Assembly (NCBI RefSeq): GCF_009728465.1
Contig: NZ_WOCD01000001.1
Span: forward strand, 248,001 to 312,000
Length of the DNA stretch: 64,000 bases
Direction: 5' to 3'
Origin: Psychrosphaera haliotis
GTDB lineage: Bacteria > Pseudomonadota > Gammaproteobacteria > Enterobacterales > Alteromonadaceae
This document shows positions 48,165 to 57,324 of the stretch, piece after piece. The position numbers and the translations under genes were made by a program. The first letter of the stretch is position 1; every line of letters starts with the position of its first letter. The notes under the pieces are model-generated. The model did no database searches, had not been told where the DNA came from, and saw nothing but the letters and a program-made list of their open reading frames with translations.

Positions 48165-48824
48165 TTATTTATTATTTTCTTGCTCGGCAATAAGGTCTTG
48201 TAATGCTTGTTTAAATGTAGCTTGAGGCTGAGCACCTGTTAGTCCGCTGGTACGGTTAAATAAAACGGTTGGTACGCCTGTTACGCCCATTTGACGCCAC
48301 TGAGCTTCTAATGCTCTTACTTTGTTCTGAGTTTGAACATCGGCAAAAACAGCTTCACATTGCTCAGCAGTAATGCCAACTTTACCCGCCTCTTCAATCA
48401 ATACACTTCGTTGAGATACATCTTGACGCTCTGTGAAAAAAGCAGAGAACAAACGCATTTTAAGCTCTGTTTGTTTGCCAATTTGATGTGCAAAGTCCAA
48501 TAACAAATGGGCATCAAAGGTATTTACTATCTTCATGCCATCAAAATAATCAAATTCAAAGCCGTAGTCCGCACCTAACTTAGTTAAATTTTTACGAGCA
48601 TTATCACTGTCTTCACTGCTTGAACCATACTTTCTGGCTACGTGAGCTTTAAGCTCTTCGCCTTCTACTGGCATATCAGGGTTTAACTCAAAGGGTTGCC
48701 ATTCAATTTCTACTTTGTCCCATAAGTTCAGCTCTTCAATGGCTGCCTCTAAGTGTTTGTAGCCAATAATGCACCAAGGGCACACAACGTCTGAAATAAT
48801 GTCTAATTTAATTTTATTGTTCAT
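48165..48824 (-). CDS. DsbA-family oxidoreductase, FrnE-like
   Basis: 219 residues without a signal peptide. The thioredoxin-like CPWC (Cys15, Cys18) follows DIISDVV, and the late cis-Pro motif GVTGVPTVLF is present. A helical insert between the two halves (about 65-150) is that of FrnE/2-hydroxychromene-2-carboxylate isomerase-like proteins. It acts as a cytosolic dithiol oxidoreductase or isomerase. Monocistronic. Confidence 0.92.
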   Translation of the reverse strand: MNNKIKLDIISDVVCPWCIIGYKHLEAAIEELNLWDKVEIEWQPFELNPDMPVEGEELKAHVARKYGSSSEDSDNARKNLTKLGADYGFEFDYFDGMKIVNTFDAHLLLDFAHQIGKQTELKMRLFSAFFTERQDVSQRSVLIEEAGKVGITAEQCEAVFADVQTQNKVRALEAQWRQMGVTGVPTVLFNRTSGLTGAQPQATFKQALQDLIAEQENNK

Positions 48825-48920
48825 TACATTGCCTTCGAATTCGTCAAAGTGTAAATATGGGGACTAACCCCCGTGGATCAATACGCTTTGTAGCGTCATT
48901 CATTGTTAAATTTTTTGCAT

Positions 48921-48946
48921 AAAAAAACGAGGCCATTTGCCTCGTT
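48921..48946 (-). terminator. Rho-independent terminator of the OmpA-like gene
   Basis: On the minus strand AACGAGGC/GCCTCGTT with a 5-base loop, followed by TTTTT. Confidence 0.85.
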
Positions 48947-49014
48947 CTTTATAAGTGATTTAAGTTGCCTATTCTTACTTACAGGCTGACTAGCTAACTT
49001 ACTGGCTAGATAAC

Positions 49015-50283
49015 TTAATTTTTCAGCAGTGGTAAACGTACATCAGACTTAATATACACTTCCATACGACGGTTTTTGTTCGCATCGTCGCTCACTAATT
49101 CAGTTTCGCCCTTACCTTCAGCGTTGATAACTGAAGAGTCTATACCGAAACGTTCAGTTAAAAATGAAGCTACTGACTGTGCTCGTTTTAACGACAACGT
49201 TTGGTTATAAGCCGCAGGGCCAGATGCAGATGTGTGGCCAACTACATTAAGCGTATCCACTTTATACTCTTTAATAAACGCAGCTAAGTCTGCTAAGTCA
49301 CCATAGTAACGCTCATTGATTTCAGAGCTGTTATTGTCATATAAAACCACAACTCTTTTATCAACAGGCTGAACAACAAATTGAGAACAACCGTCTTTAT
49401 CTACAACATGGTTAATTGGCGTATCTGCACACTTGTCTTTGTCATCATAAACGCCGTCACCATCAGTATCTAATGGTTTAGGCTCTGCTGCTGCAACCGA
49501 CTGAACTGGTGCTGGTTGAATTACTTTTTCCGGCTCAGACTTGACGATTGGCGCAGGCTTTTGAACTGCAGGCGTGTAAGTAGGTCCATTGTCATCAAAG
49601 AAATAACGCACACCTAAAGCAACAACACTCACGTCATCGTCCTGTAACGGAATATGCTGGTAGCTTAGGTAAGCTTGTGTATTGTAATTAATGTGATATC
49701 CAACTTCGCCACCTAACCAAAAGCCTGAATCTGAACGTTTACCCGTTCCCATATTTTTTATAGCAACACCATCTAACTTTGTAGAAATAGTGTCCATTTC
49801 CCAATCGTAATAACCAAGTTTACCCGTTATAGTGAAACCGTCTTCTAATGGTAAAGTACCAAGAACGCTAAATGACATGCCATCCGCCGTTTCTGGATAA
49901 ACACGCTCGGCTAAATCATAATAAGACTGTAAGTTGTTTGCAGTGCCTGAAAAGCTTGCTGAACGATCACCTAAATCCTGATAACCACCTTCAACACTAA
50001 AGTACTGGTTAAAGCGGTAACCAACAAAAAGACTATAGCTAGAATCAATTCGGTCAATAGAGGTTGTATTCGGAGTTATTCCAGAGTTTGCATAAAATCT
50101 ATCTAAGCTTTGTGATGAAACGTCTGTTTTAGCTTGGCCTACTTGCCCACCAATATAAAAGCCTAATGCGTATGGCCACTCTTTCTCAGTTTGATTATTA
50201 TCTTCAGCAAAAGCAGAGTGAGACATGCCTGCTAATAACGCTACTGTTAAATTTGAAAGAGCTATTTTCTTTCCTATTTTCAT
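49015..50283 (-). CDS. OmpA-family outer-membrane protein
   Basis: 422 residues. A signal peptide (LTVALLAGMSHSAFAED) is followed by an eight-stranded OmpA barrel (about 25-215, ending VVALGVRYFF). A Pro-rich linker and thrombospondin type 3 calcium motif (DTDGDGVYDDKDKC) come next. The C-terminal peptidoglycan-binding OmpA domain (about 300-415: VVGHTSASGPAAYNQTLSLKRAQSVASFL) is complete. It links outer membrane to cell wall. ATG 50283 (MKIGKKIAL) has AAAGGAAAT upstream and gives the proper signal peptide. Confidence 0.93.
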   Translation of the reverse strand: MKIGKKIALSNLTVALLAGMSHSAFAEDNNQTEKEWPYALGFYIGGQVGQAKTDVSSQSLDRFYANSGITPNTTSIDRIDSSYSLFVGYRFNQYFSVEGGYQDLGDRSASFSGTANNLQSYYDLAERVYPETADGMSFSVLGTLPLEDGFTITGKLGYYDWEMDTISTKLDGVAIKNMGTGKRSDSGFWLGGEVGYHINYNTQAYLSYQHIPLQDDDVSVVALGVRYFFDDNGPTYTPAVQKPAPIVKSEPEKVIQPAPVQSVAAAEPKPLDTDGDGVYDDKDKCADTPINHVVDKDGCSQFVVQPVDKRVVVLYDNNSSEINERYYGDLADLAAFIKEYKVDTLNVVGHTSASGPAAYNQTLSLKRAQSVASFLTERFGIDSSVINAEGKGETELVSDDANKNRRMEVYIKSDVRLPLLKN

Positions 50284-50497
50284 CTTTATTTCCTTTGGTA
50301 ATAACATTGAATATGAATAACGTAAATATCAGCAAAACTACAGGTTATCTGCTTTATTGGGGTATTTTGGTACAACATAACCTTTAGGTCAACGTTCATA
50401 TTGAACACCTGAGTTTTACCATTGAAATTAAACTAAACCATTGAGTTCATTATAAACTTGATTACAATGTAACCAACCGCTGATAGTGAGACTTAAA

Positions 50498-51787
50498 ATG
50501 CAAGCTGACCGATTTATTCCGTTTAGAAAACAAGACATTATTGAAATGTGCAGTAGTGAACTTGCAAATAAATTTGATTTAGAGTCTTTTCATCAATTTA
50601 GCGAATTGCTTTCAAGTTATATACATTTTAACTATCACGGTATTTTAGAGTCACTCAAAAATGACTATGCACCTTTTGATCCCAATGCCGATACCAGACT
50701 TTTAAATGCGTTAAGCGATGCACAAAAACGTCAATGCCAGCAGTCTTTTGCCAGTAACTTTGCCAACGTTTTAAATGCCGCCAATTACGAAAAGATTACA
50801 GAACAAGACCTTCAAGACGCATTAACGGAAGAATCGTTATTTAAAGTTCGATTGGAAGTCGAATTTGAAGATTTTGAGCAAGTAGTCTTTTACCGACGCG
50901 GAGAATCTCAAAAAAGTGAAACACTTCGTTCGTTTTTTGGCTTACGCAAGCAGGTTATAGACTTCACTAATTACGATCGCGTTGCCGTTTTCATTACCTT
51001 AAAAAGCGCTGCGCATTTTAGTAAGAAAAACAAAGCACCTATCGGTTTTGAACCAGGCTCAACCATAATCAAACTGTTTCAAAACGTGCCTAAGGCAGAC
51101 TTGGAAATGTTATTTCCTAACAGTGAAGTTAAAATGCGTCGCATCGACAAAATCCTTATTGGCGCATCCGCCGCGGTTGGTGGTTCCGTTGTTTTAGCAA
51201 CAAAACTAGGCCCTTCTATTATTCTTCTTGCTGCATTGTTTGGTTTTTGGTTAGGACTTAAAGACAACCCCGTTGAAATCACGAAACAACACCTGTTTAC
51301 TTTAGGCATGGGTTTTGGAGTTTTAGGCGGCTTTGTTTTTAAAGAATGGAGTAAGTTTAAAAACCGCAAAATAAAGTTTATGAAAGCCTTATCTGACAGC
51401 CTGTATTTTAAAAATTTAGATAATAACGCAGGTGTTTTCCATACACTTATTGATTCAGCGGAAGAAGAGGACGTAAAAGAAGCCCTGCTCGCCTATACGT
51501 TTTTACTTAAAAACCCTGACGGGATGAACGCTACGGAATTGGATACAACCATTGAAACCTGGTTTGAGCAAACTCACAAATGTAAACTCGATTTTGAAGT
51601 TGAAGATGCGCTTGATAAATTGGAGCGTATGGACCTAGTAAATAAAAAGATTAATGTCACTAGAGGGCTTGAACCACAAACAAATTCTGGGCCTCAAACC
51701 ATTTATGTTGCTAAGCCTCTAAAAGAAGCTAAGCAACAACTTGATGAAAAGTGGGATAATATTTTTAATTACAACATTAACGGTTAG
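50498..51787 (+). CDS. DUF3754 (TMEM143-like) membrane protein
   Basis: 429 residues. The family start RFIPFRKQDIIEMC is followed by a long soluble region, two membrane helices near 220-265 (ILIGASAAVGGSVVLATKL, IILLAALFGFWLGL) and a third near 275-290. The C-terminal part has a winged-helix-like stretch (LDFEVEDALDKLERMDLVNKK). No function is known for this family, related to human TMEM143. ATG 50498 is preferred over a GTG 12 bases earlier. It overlaps the convergent CPBP gene by four bases. Confidence 0.88.
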   Translation: MQADRFIPFRKQDIIEMCSSELANKFDLESFHQFSELLSSYIHFNYHGILESLKNDYAPFDPNADTRLLNALSDAQKRQCQQSFASNFANVLNAANYEKITEQDLQDALTEESLFKVRLEVEFEDFEQVVFYRRGESQKSETLRSFFGLRKQVIDFTNYDRVAVFITLKSAAHFSKKNKAPIGFEPGSTIIKLFQNVPKADLEMLFPNSEVKMRRIDKILIGASAAVGGSVVLATKLGPSIILLAALFGFWLGLKDNPVEITKQHLFTLGMGFGVLGGFVFKEWSKFKNRKIKFMKALSDSLYFKNLDNNAGVFHTLIDSAEEEDVKEALLAYTFLLKNPDGMNATELDTTIETWFEQTHKCKLDFEVEDALDKLERMDLVNKKINVTRGLEPQTNSGPQTIYVAKPLKEAKQQLDEKWDNIFNYNING

Positions 51788-52506
51788 TTTGAATTTTCCG
51801 AGCAACTAGGTTTTAGGTGTGCACCAAACACCAAATAAGCCATGGCACCGCCATACATATCAACCACTATATGCAAGAGAACTGGAACTAATAATGATCC
51901 CGTCGCTAAATAAATCAATGCTATGATTAAACCAAGTACCGCAGTGCGGATCACATGAATAGGGCCTTGGTAAATATGAGGCAAACCAAATAAAATACTA
52001 GAAATAATGACCGCTCCATAGGTGGGTAAATCGTCACCTAAGGCATGCATTAAATAACCTCGAAATAGAATTTCCTCACAAATTCCAGCACTAATAGAAA
52101 CGCCATACATAAACCAACGATACTCTTTAAGGTTAGCTGGTAAAAACCACTGAATGTATGCCATTTGCGTTTTTAAAGTCTGTTGCTCTTCGTCCTTCTT
52201 TTTAAGCTGTTGTAGTGAGTAATAAAAGTACCCTGCCAACAATAAAACAAGCAAAAACCCCAGTTGGTTTACCCAATCCCACTTAAAAACAAATCCAATA
52301 TCATTTAAATCAAGTCTGCTGCCAGCACCACTCTGAAATATAACAAGCATCAGCAACAGAACAGGTAACCAGAGCATTACAATAGTGCTGACATATAAAC
52401 CTATGCGTTTTTTTGGATTAGACAGAACTAAGCGTTTATCCGCTTGCGAAGTAAAATAAATGTAAACTGGGTACAATAAAAAATAGGCCCACAATAAATA
52501 TTCCAT
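51784..52506 (-). CDS. CPBP-family intramembrane glutamic endopeptidase
   Basis: 240 residues with about seven helices. Catalytic motifs EEILFRG (Glu-Glu near 143, Arg), FGLPH and late HIVVDMYGG are all present, as in Rce1/CPBP proteases, which cut within membranes or act on prenylated-type substrates in eukaryotes; bacterial members often have immunity or processing roles. No bacteriocin cluster is visible near it, so the substrate is unknown. Confidence 0.9.
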   Translation of the reverse strand: MEYLLWAYFLLYPVYIYFTSQADKRLVLSNPKKRIGLYVSTIVMLWLPVLLLMLVIFQSGAGSRLDLNDIGFVFKWDWVNQLGFLLVLLLAGYFYYSLQQLKKKDEEQQTLKTQMAYIQWFLPANLKEYRWFMYGVSISAGICEEILFRGYLMHALGDDLPTYGAVIISSILFGLPHIYQGPIHVIRTAVLGLIIALIYLATGSLLVPVLLHIVVDMYGGAMAYLVFGAHLKPSCSENSN

Positions 52507-52619
52507 AGGTTTCTCTTTGTTTTAAAGTAAGGGTTAAGAATGAATCTCATAGTACCTTTCAAAAACAATAAACAAATACTATTATAGTTTTAGATAGTTA
52601 TACTAAAAGTTTATAAAAT

Positions 52620-53534
52620 ATGTTTAAAACAGAAACCCTTATTGCCTTTGTACTTGTAGCAAAACACCGCAGTTTCACATTAGCGGCTGAAGAGCACCAG
52701 CAAACACCCATGGCGATTAGCAAGCAAGTTTCCCAGCTTGAGCAGCGCTTAGGCTCTCCCTTATTTGAACGTACAACTCGTAAGGTCAACTTAACGCAAT
52801 TTGGCCAATCATTTTTGATCAAAGCAAACAACATACTTGAGCAGCATGAAGCACTTCAAGACTGGCTAGAAACACAAAGTGGAGAATTCACGGGCTCATT
52901 AAAAATATTGAGTCAGGATATTCAAACTTATGAGGAAACTATCTTTCCATGGTTAGCGGAGTTCAATCAGTTGTACCCTAATATTCAGTTGTCGTTTGAT
53001 GTGCAAGAAAATGCCATAGATATTGAACAAAAACCCAACGACATATACTGGGGCGTTGCTGATTACCTAGGTCAAAAACATCCAGGATTAAAAAGGCGCT
53101 CTTTATGGAAAACCAAACTGGGGATCTTTGCCTCACCTAAATATTTAGCGAAATATGGTACGCCTCAAACACCTGCAGAACTGCGAGAGCATTCCATGAT
53201 CAGTCATACTCATTCGCAACCAGACAATGCTCTAGCCGTTAATCAAACGCCCAACAGCGCACAAATAGAAATGGAATTTGAAATATTAAACGTGCCTATT
53301 AAAACGGTGGCTTGTCATTCTAAACTTGCTATTGATGGATTAGGATTGATTAATGCGCTTCATGACAATAATGACATAAAACAGGCGGTTAAAAATAAAC
53401 AACTTGTTCCGGTATTAGCTGAGTACTGGTATCAAAACGCAGAGATTTACCTTTATTATCATAATGTAAAAATAGAACAGCCAAAGGTAAGAGCCTTTAT
53501 AGATTTTTTCTTATCCAAAAGAGAATTTTGGTAA
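52620..53534 (+). CDS. LysR-family transcriptional regulator
   Basis: 304 residues. The winged helix-turn-helix (about 1-60: FVLVAKHRSFTLAAEEHQQTPMAISKQVSQLEQRLGSPLFERTTRKVNLT) and the effector domain (SLKILSQDIQTYEETIFPWLAEFN onward) are complete. No ribosome site is obvious before the ATG at 52620. It diverges from the CPBP protease gene, which may be its target, and converges on the DISM cyclase. Confidence 0.92.
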   Translation: MFKTETLIAFVLVAKHRSFTLAAEEHQQTPMAISKQVSQLEQRLGSPLFERTTRKVNLTQFGQSFLIKANNILEQHEALQDWLETQSGEFTGSLKILSQDIQTYEETIFPWLAEFNQLYPNIQLSFDVQENAIDIEQKPNDIYWGVADYLGQKHPGLKRRSLWKTKLGIFASPKYLAKYGTPQTPAELREHSMISHTHSQPDNALAVNQTPNSAQIEMEFEILNVPIKTVACHSKLAIDGLGLINALHDNNDIKQAVKNKQLVPVLAEYWYQNAEIYLYYHNVKIEQPKVRAFIDFFLSKREFW

Positions 53535-53558
53535 AAGTACGTTATTAGAGTCTCACTA

Positions 53559-55304
53559 TTAAACTAGCTCTTGTGACAGTTCATCTACTATAACTACTTG
53601 GTTTCGTCCGCTTTTCTTTGCTTTATATAACGATGCATCGGCCAACTTAAGCAAGTCATCAAAACTAACTTTACTAGCAACTCCGCTCGCTACACCAACA
53701 CTAATAGTGACTTTGGCAAAATCATTAACGTTATTTTCATCAAAATAACATCGCATTTTTTCTGCTAACGCTCTGGCTTGTAAAACATCCGTATCGGGCA
53801 AGAATACAAGAAACTCTTCTCCGCCCCACCGAAGAATAATGTCAGATGCGCGTAAGCGACTTTTAAGAGCGTGTGCAACGTGTTTGAGCACATCATCTCC
53901 CACAATATGGCCAAATTCATCATTGATACGCTTAAACCAATCTAAATCTATCAGCAATATCGACATTGAAGTTTGTTGACGACTGCCTAGGTTCCAAACG
54001 GGATAAACGAGTTCTTTAAGAGCCCGGCGATTGTACAAACTTGTTAATGGATCAATTCGAGCATAATGTTCAGCCGTTAGTTTTGCGTCGTAAGCCACTT
54101 TAAAATTAAAAGCGAAGGATACTGACAATAATGACATTTCTAAAAGCATACCTATTTCTATGCCTCTAAACGCCCATTGCGTATAAGGAAATAGCCCCCA
54201 CGTTGTCATGCTAGATATGAAGGAACCGGTAGTGCCCAGAAATACTGCAGGAACAAAAAACTTAGCTAATGGGTTACCACTTTTTAACGAATAATACCCA
54301 ATGATTAACATCCAGACAGTGACTGTGCTGAGAATGATGAGCTGCGCCATAACCGCAAATGATTTGCTACCGACTATAACAATAAGGCAGCCAACTATGG
54401 CCAAGAACCCATAGATAAAAGGTCGGTAGGAATATAACTTAGGTAAATACTTCTTTACTTGTAAATACTCAATGGTAAACATAACCCCGGAGCATAAATA
54501 CACAAACATAAGCAGTGGCATTAACCATTGTTGTAATGCAGGCTCTGTTGGCCATAGCAACCAAAACCCATGCCCTGTATACATAAAGTTGAATGCAGTA
54601 AATGAAAACAAATAAAACGAGTACAAAAAGTATCTTAGCTCTTTGGAGTATGCGTAAAGCGCCAAGTTGTAAATGAGTAGAATAATTAAAGCACCGTACA
54701 ATGCACCATAAAAATATCCGTTGTGTTGATCAAATTCTTCAACGCTTTCTACGTCACCAATATAAACCGGAAATGTCATGGGATCGTCTGACTTTAAGCG
54801 CATTACAATATAAGTAGTACCAGGCTTAAACTGGTAAGCAACTGAGGGCATACGCTTTTGACGTTCTCGATTAGAAAAAGCACTAGTATCACCAAGCATT
54901 ACAGTCTTAGCTAAAATACTTTGCTCGTAAAAGAAAACATCTATTTCATCTAACCATGCGTTATCCACTTTCAAGATTAACGGCACTGAGCTATCTGATG
55001 TGTTTTTAATGGGTAATACCGCCCAAACGGCACTATTAGTAAACCCGAAGCTTACTTCATTGTTATGATTTTTGACAAAATCACCGAGCCTAAATCTAGC
55101 GAATGCGTCATCCACATCCAACAAGAGTTTTGGATCTTTTAGGATAAACAACTCTGAGTTAACAAGCTCTATTTGCGTATTGAGTGGAATTGATTTGGCT
55201 ACTGAAACACTAGAAAATATGACAAATAAAACTAGCCATATTGTTATAACTGACTGATAAATTTTTCTCAATTTATTCAAGGTCTCATTTAAGGTGATAT
55301 TCAT
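53559..55304 (-). CDS. 7TM-DISM diguanylate cyclase, intact
   Basis: 581 residues: signal peptide (about 18-36), DISMED2 sensor domain (to about 185), seven membrane helices (about 195-405) and a GGDEF domain (about 415-581) with RIDPLTSLYNRRAL, DLDWFKRINDEFG, RASD inhibitory site and RWGGEEF. It makes cyclic di-GMP in response to an extracytoplasmic carbohydrate-like or other ligand. It is the intact counterpart of the frameshifted gene at 28634-30453 and shares its layout. Confidence 0.93.
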   Translation of the reverse strand: MNITLNETLNKLRKIYQSVITIWLVLFVIFSSVSVAKSIPLNTQIELVNSELFILKDPKLLLDVDDAFARFRLGDFVKNHNNEVSFGFTNSAVWAVLPIKNTSDSSVPLILKVDNAWLDEIDVFFYEQSILAKTVMLGDTSAFSNRERQKRMPSVAYQFKPGTTYIVMRLKSDDPMTFPVYIGDVESVEEFDQHNGYFYGALYGALIILLIYNLALYAYSKELRYFLYSFYLFSFTAFNFMYTGHGFWLLWPTEPALQQWLMPLLMFVYLCSGVMFTIEYLQVKKYLPKLYSYRPFIYGFLAIVGCLIVIVGSKSFAVMAQLIILSTVTVWMLIIGYYSLKSGNPLAKFFVPAVFLGTTGSFISSMTTWGLFPYTQWAFRGIEIGMLLEMSLLSVSFAFNFKVAYDAKLTAEHYARIDPLTSLYNRRALKELVYPVWNLGSRQQTSMSILLIDLDWFKRINDEFGHIVGDDVLKHVAHALKSRLRASDIILRWGGEEFLVFLPDTDVLQARALAEKMRCYFDENNVNDFAKVTISVGVASGVASKVSFDDLLKLADASLYKAKKSGRNQVVIVDELSQELV

Positions 55305-55469
55305 CGCTCCATGCGGTTCAATAAACGTTAGATTCTGATGGTTTTAGCTTTTCACAAATTGTTTAAAAATGATACAAAATAATATTAATTTTGTATCATT
55401 GATTTAAATACTATATTTCGGGAACATTAAAAATTGGATGATGTTTCATTAACAGTAATTAAAAGCTTA

Positions 55470-55504
55470 AAAAGAAAAACGCCTACTGAATAGTGTAGAC
55501 GTTT
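55470..55504 (-). terminator. Rho-independent terminator of the amidohydrolase gene
   Basis: On the minus strand AAACGTCTAC/GTAGGCGTTT (one G-T pair) with an 8-base loop, then TTCTTT. It lies about 55 bases after the stop. Confidence 0.75.
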
Positions 55505-55557
55505 AAATTTCAATGTAACTACTATTTGATATATTTTAATTTAATAAACAAACTGCC

Positions 55558-57068
55558 CTACTTTAAATCGCCACCAAACACTAATGCACCATGTTTATAA
55601 ACCTGAATAGGCTGGCGCAGCGTAGATAAGACTTTATATGGATTTTCATCTAATACAACGAAGTTTGCATTTTTACCTGACGTTAATGAACCGATGGACT
55701 CTGCAACGTTAAACGCGAGAGCATTACCAAGTGTTACTGCTTTAATAATATTTTTATTTGAAATGCCCGCTGCTTTCCATGCTTGGATTTCGCCATACAA
55801 CGAAGACCCATGCAAAGTTCCTATATTTCCAGCATCGGTTCCTAAAGAAACATTAACACCAGCTGAAACAACCTGATTTAAATTAAGCTCTTGCATTAAA
55901 TGGTAACGCTCAGAGAAAACGGCTTTTAATTGTTTGATAATTGACTGTTCTTGCTCCGAGAGCATTGCAATTTCCGCTTCACTATTGTCAACCAAAGGTA
56001 AATATTTATTAAATAACTGCAAAATATTGTCCGCTTTAGCTTTCTCTTTGTTCAGTAAATCAAAGCTCTTGATGGTACTAGTTAATGCATTTTTCGTTTC
56101 AATGTCACTAAATGATAATTCGTTTTTCAAAAAATCAAAATAATGGTGGTATACGGTTAGAGTCGGCATGTAAGTGACATTATTTGACAACATCATAGTA
56201 ATTAAATCTTGGTCTATGGACTCTCTTAATACGCCATGCACCAGAATATCAGCCCCGGCTTTAATGGCCCATTTAGCGCCCAACAGTTTTTCTACATGAA
56301 TAGCTACAATTAAACCATTACGTTTAGCAGTTGAGATTGCCGGTTTAAATATCTCAAGAAGCTGTTCATGTGAAAGCCCCGTTTCTTGTGTCCAAACAAC
56401 TTTAAGTATATGAGTGCCTTGGCTTATTTGCTGTTTTGTTAACTCCTTCGCTTGTGCTTTAGTGGTCACTTTAGAAAACATAGGCCCATTTACATCTAAA
56501 GAAGGCATGTCCATCGGCGATAACAATGCCCCAGAGTAGTAAATTTCCGGTAATGCTTCTATTTTTGAAAGCCTTTTATACTCGGAGATATATTCACTTG
56601 GCCCACCTAAATCAAAATAGACGTTATTCCTAAACGTATGTATGTGCTTAATATCTTTTCTCGATTTTTGAAGAGAAAGTCTTGTTCATCCTCATAAGAT
56701 AATATTTTTCTTGCATCTACAATGTCAGGCCTAGTGAATGCTCCACCAGACTGAGCTAAATGCACATGACCGTCAATCAAGCCTGGTAAAACCCACTTCC
56801 CTTTCAAATCTACCTTTTTTACACCATATGGTATCGGAGTTGAGTTAGGTTGGATTTTAAGCACCTTTCCTTTAGAAACAAGAATCGTTGAATCAGTAAT
56901 AGGTAATTCTAAACTAGGGTCTAATATATTTGCATTCGTGAACGCCACCATTTCTTTGTCGTTCACTGGCATAACTTCAGGTTGCGATGCTGATGCTAAA
57001 CTCGAAAAAAGAATAAAAGGTAAGATTACCATTACCCAAACCATTATATTTTTGTTTATTAAAGTCAT
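55558..57068 (-). pseudogene. Secreted amidohydrolase (imidazolonepropionase/CodAE-like), one frameshift
   Basis: The first frame (57068 down) has a signal peptide, VLPGLIDGHVHLAQSGG (HxH metal site) and RLGITSILI, then TAG. One base more in the T4 run (56614-56617 plus strand) restores RLGITSIFDLGGP, the usual GITTVRDLGG element. The second frame goes on with IYYSGALLSP, the Lys region, two His (AIHVEKLL, DILVHG) and catalytic Asp in SLGTDAGN, ending AFNVAESIGSLTSGKNANFVVLDENP. The corrected protein is about 503 residues. It should hydrolyse a cyclic amide or dipeptide in the periplasm. Confidence 0.85.
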
Positions 57069-57091
57069 GAAACTTCCTTATGCTTTCTAAA

Positions 57092-57108
57092 TCACGAGAA
57101 TTTCGTGA
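57092..57108. promoter_or_regulatory. Palindrome upstream of the amidohydrolase gene
   Basis: TCACGA-GAATT-TCGTGA, a perfect inverted repeat, 24 bases before the amidohydrolase start and 217 bases before the CadC-like regulator start. It is a candidate operator. Confidence 0.4.
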
Positions 57109-57324
57109 GTAAATGTAAATGTCTAACCCATAGTGGTGCTTTATTGTTTTGAAAGTCTTACTTTAGTTCTATAATTAATCTATAACTTTTCTAAAAAACC
57201 AACAAGCCATTGTTTTAAAAAGAAATTAATAACAAAAATCACAATTAATTAATTTCATCATTAGTAATGAATGAGATAGTATTAATAGTGCTTAAACTTA
57301 ATATTTAGAGTAAATGGAGATACG

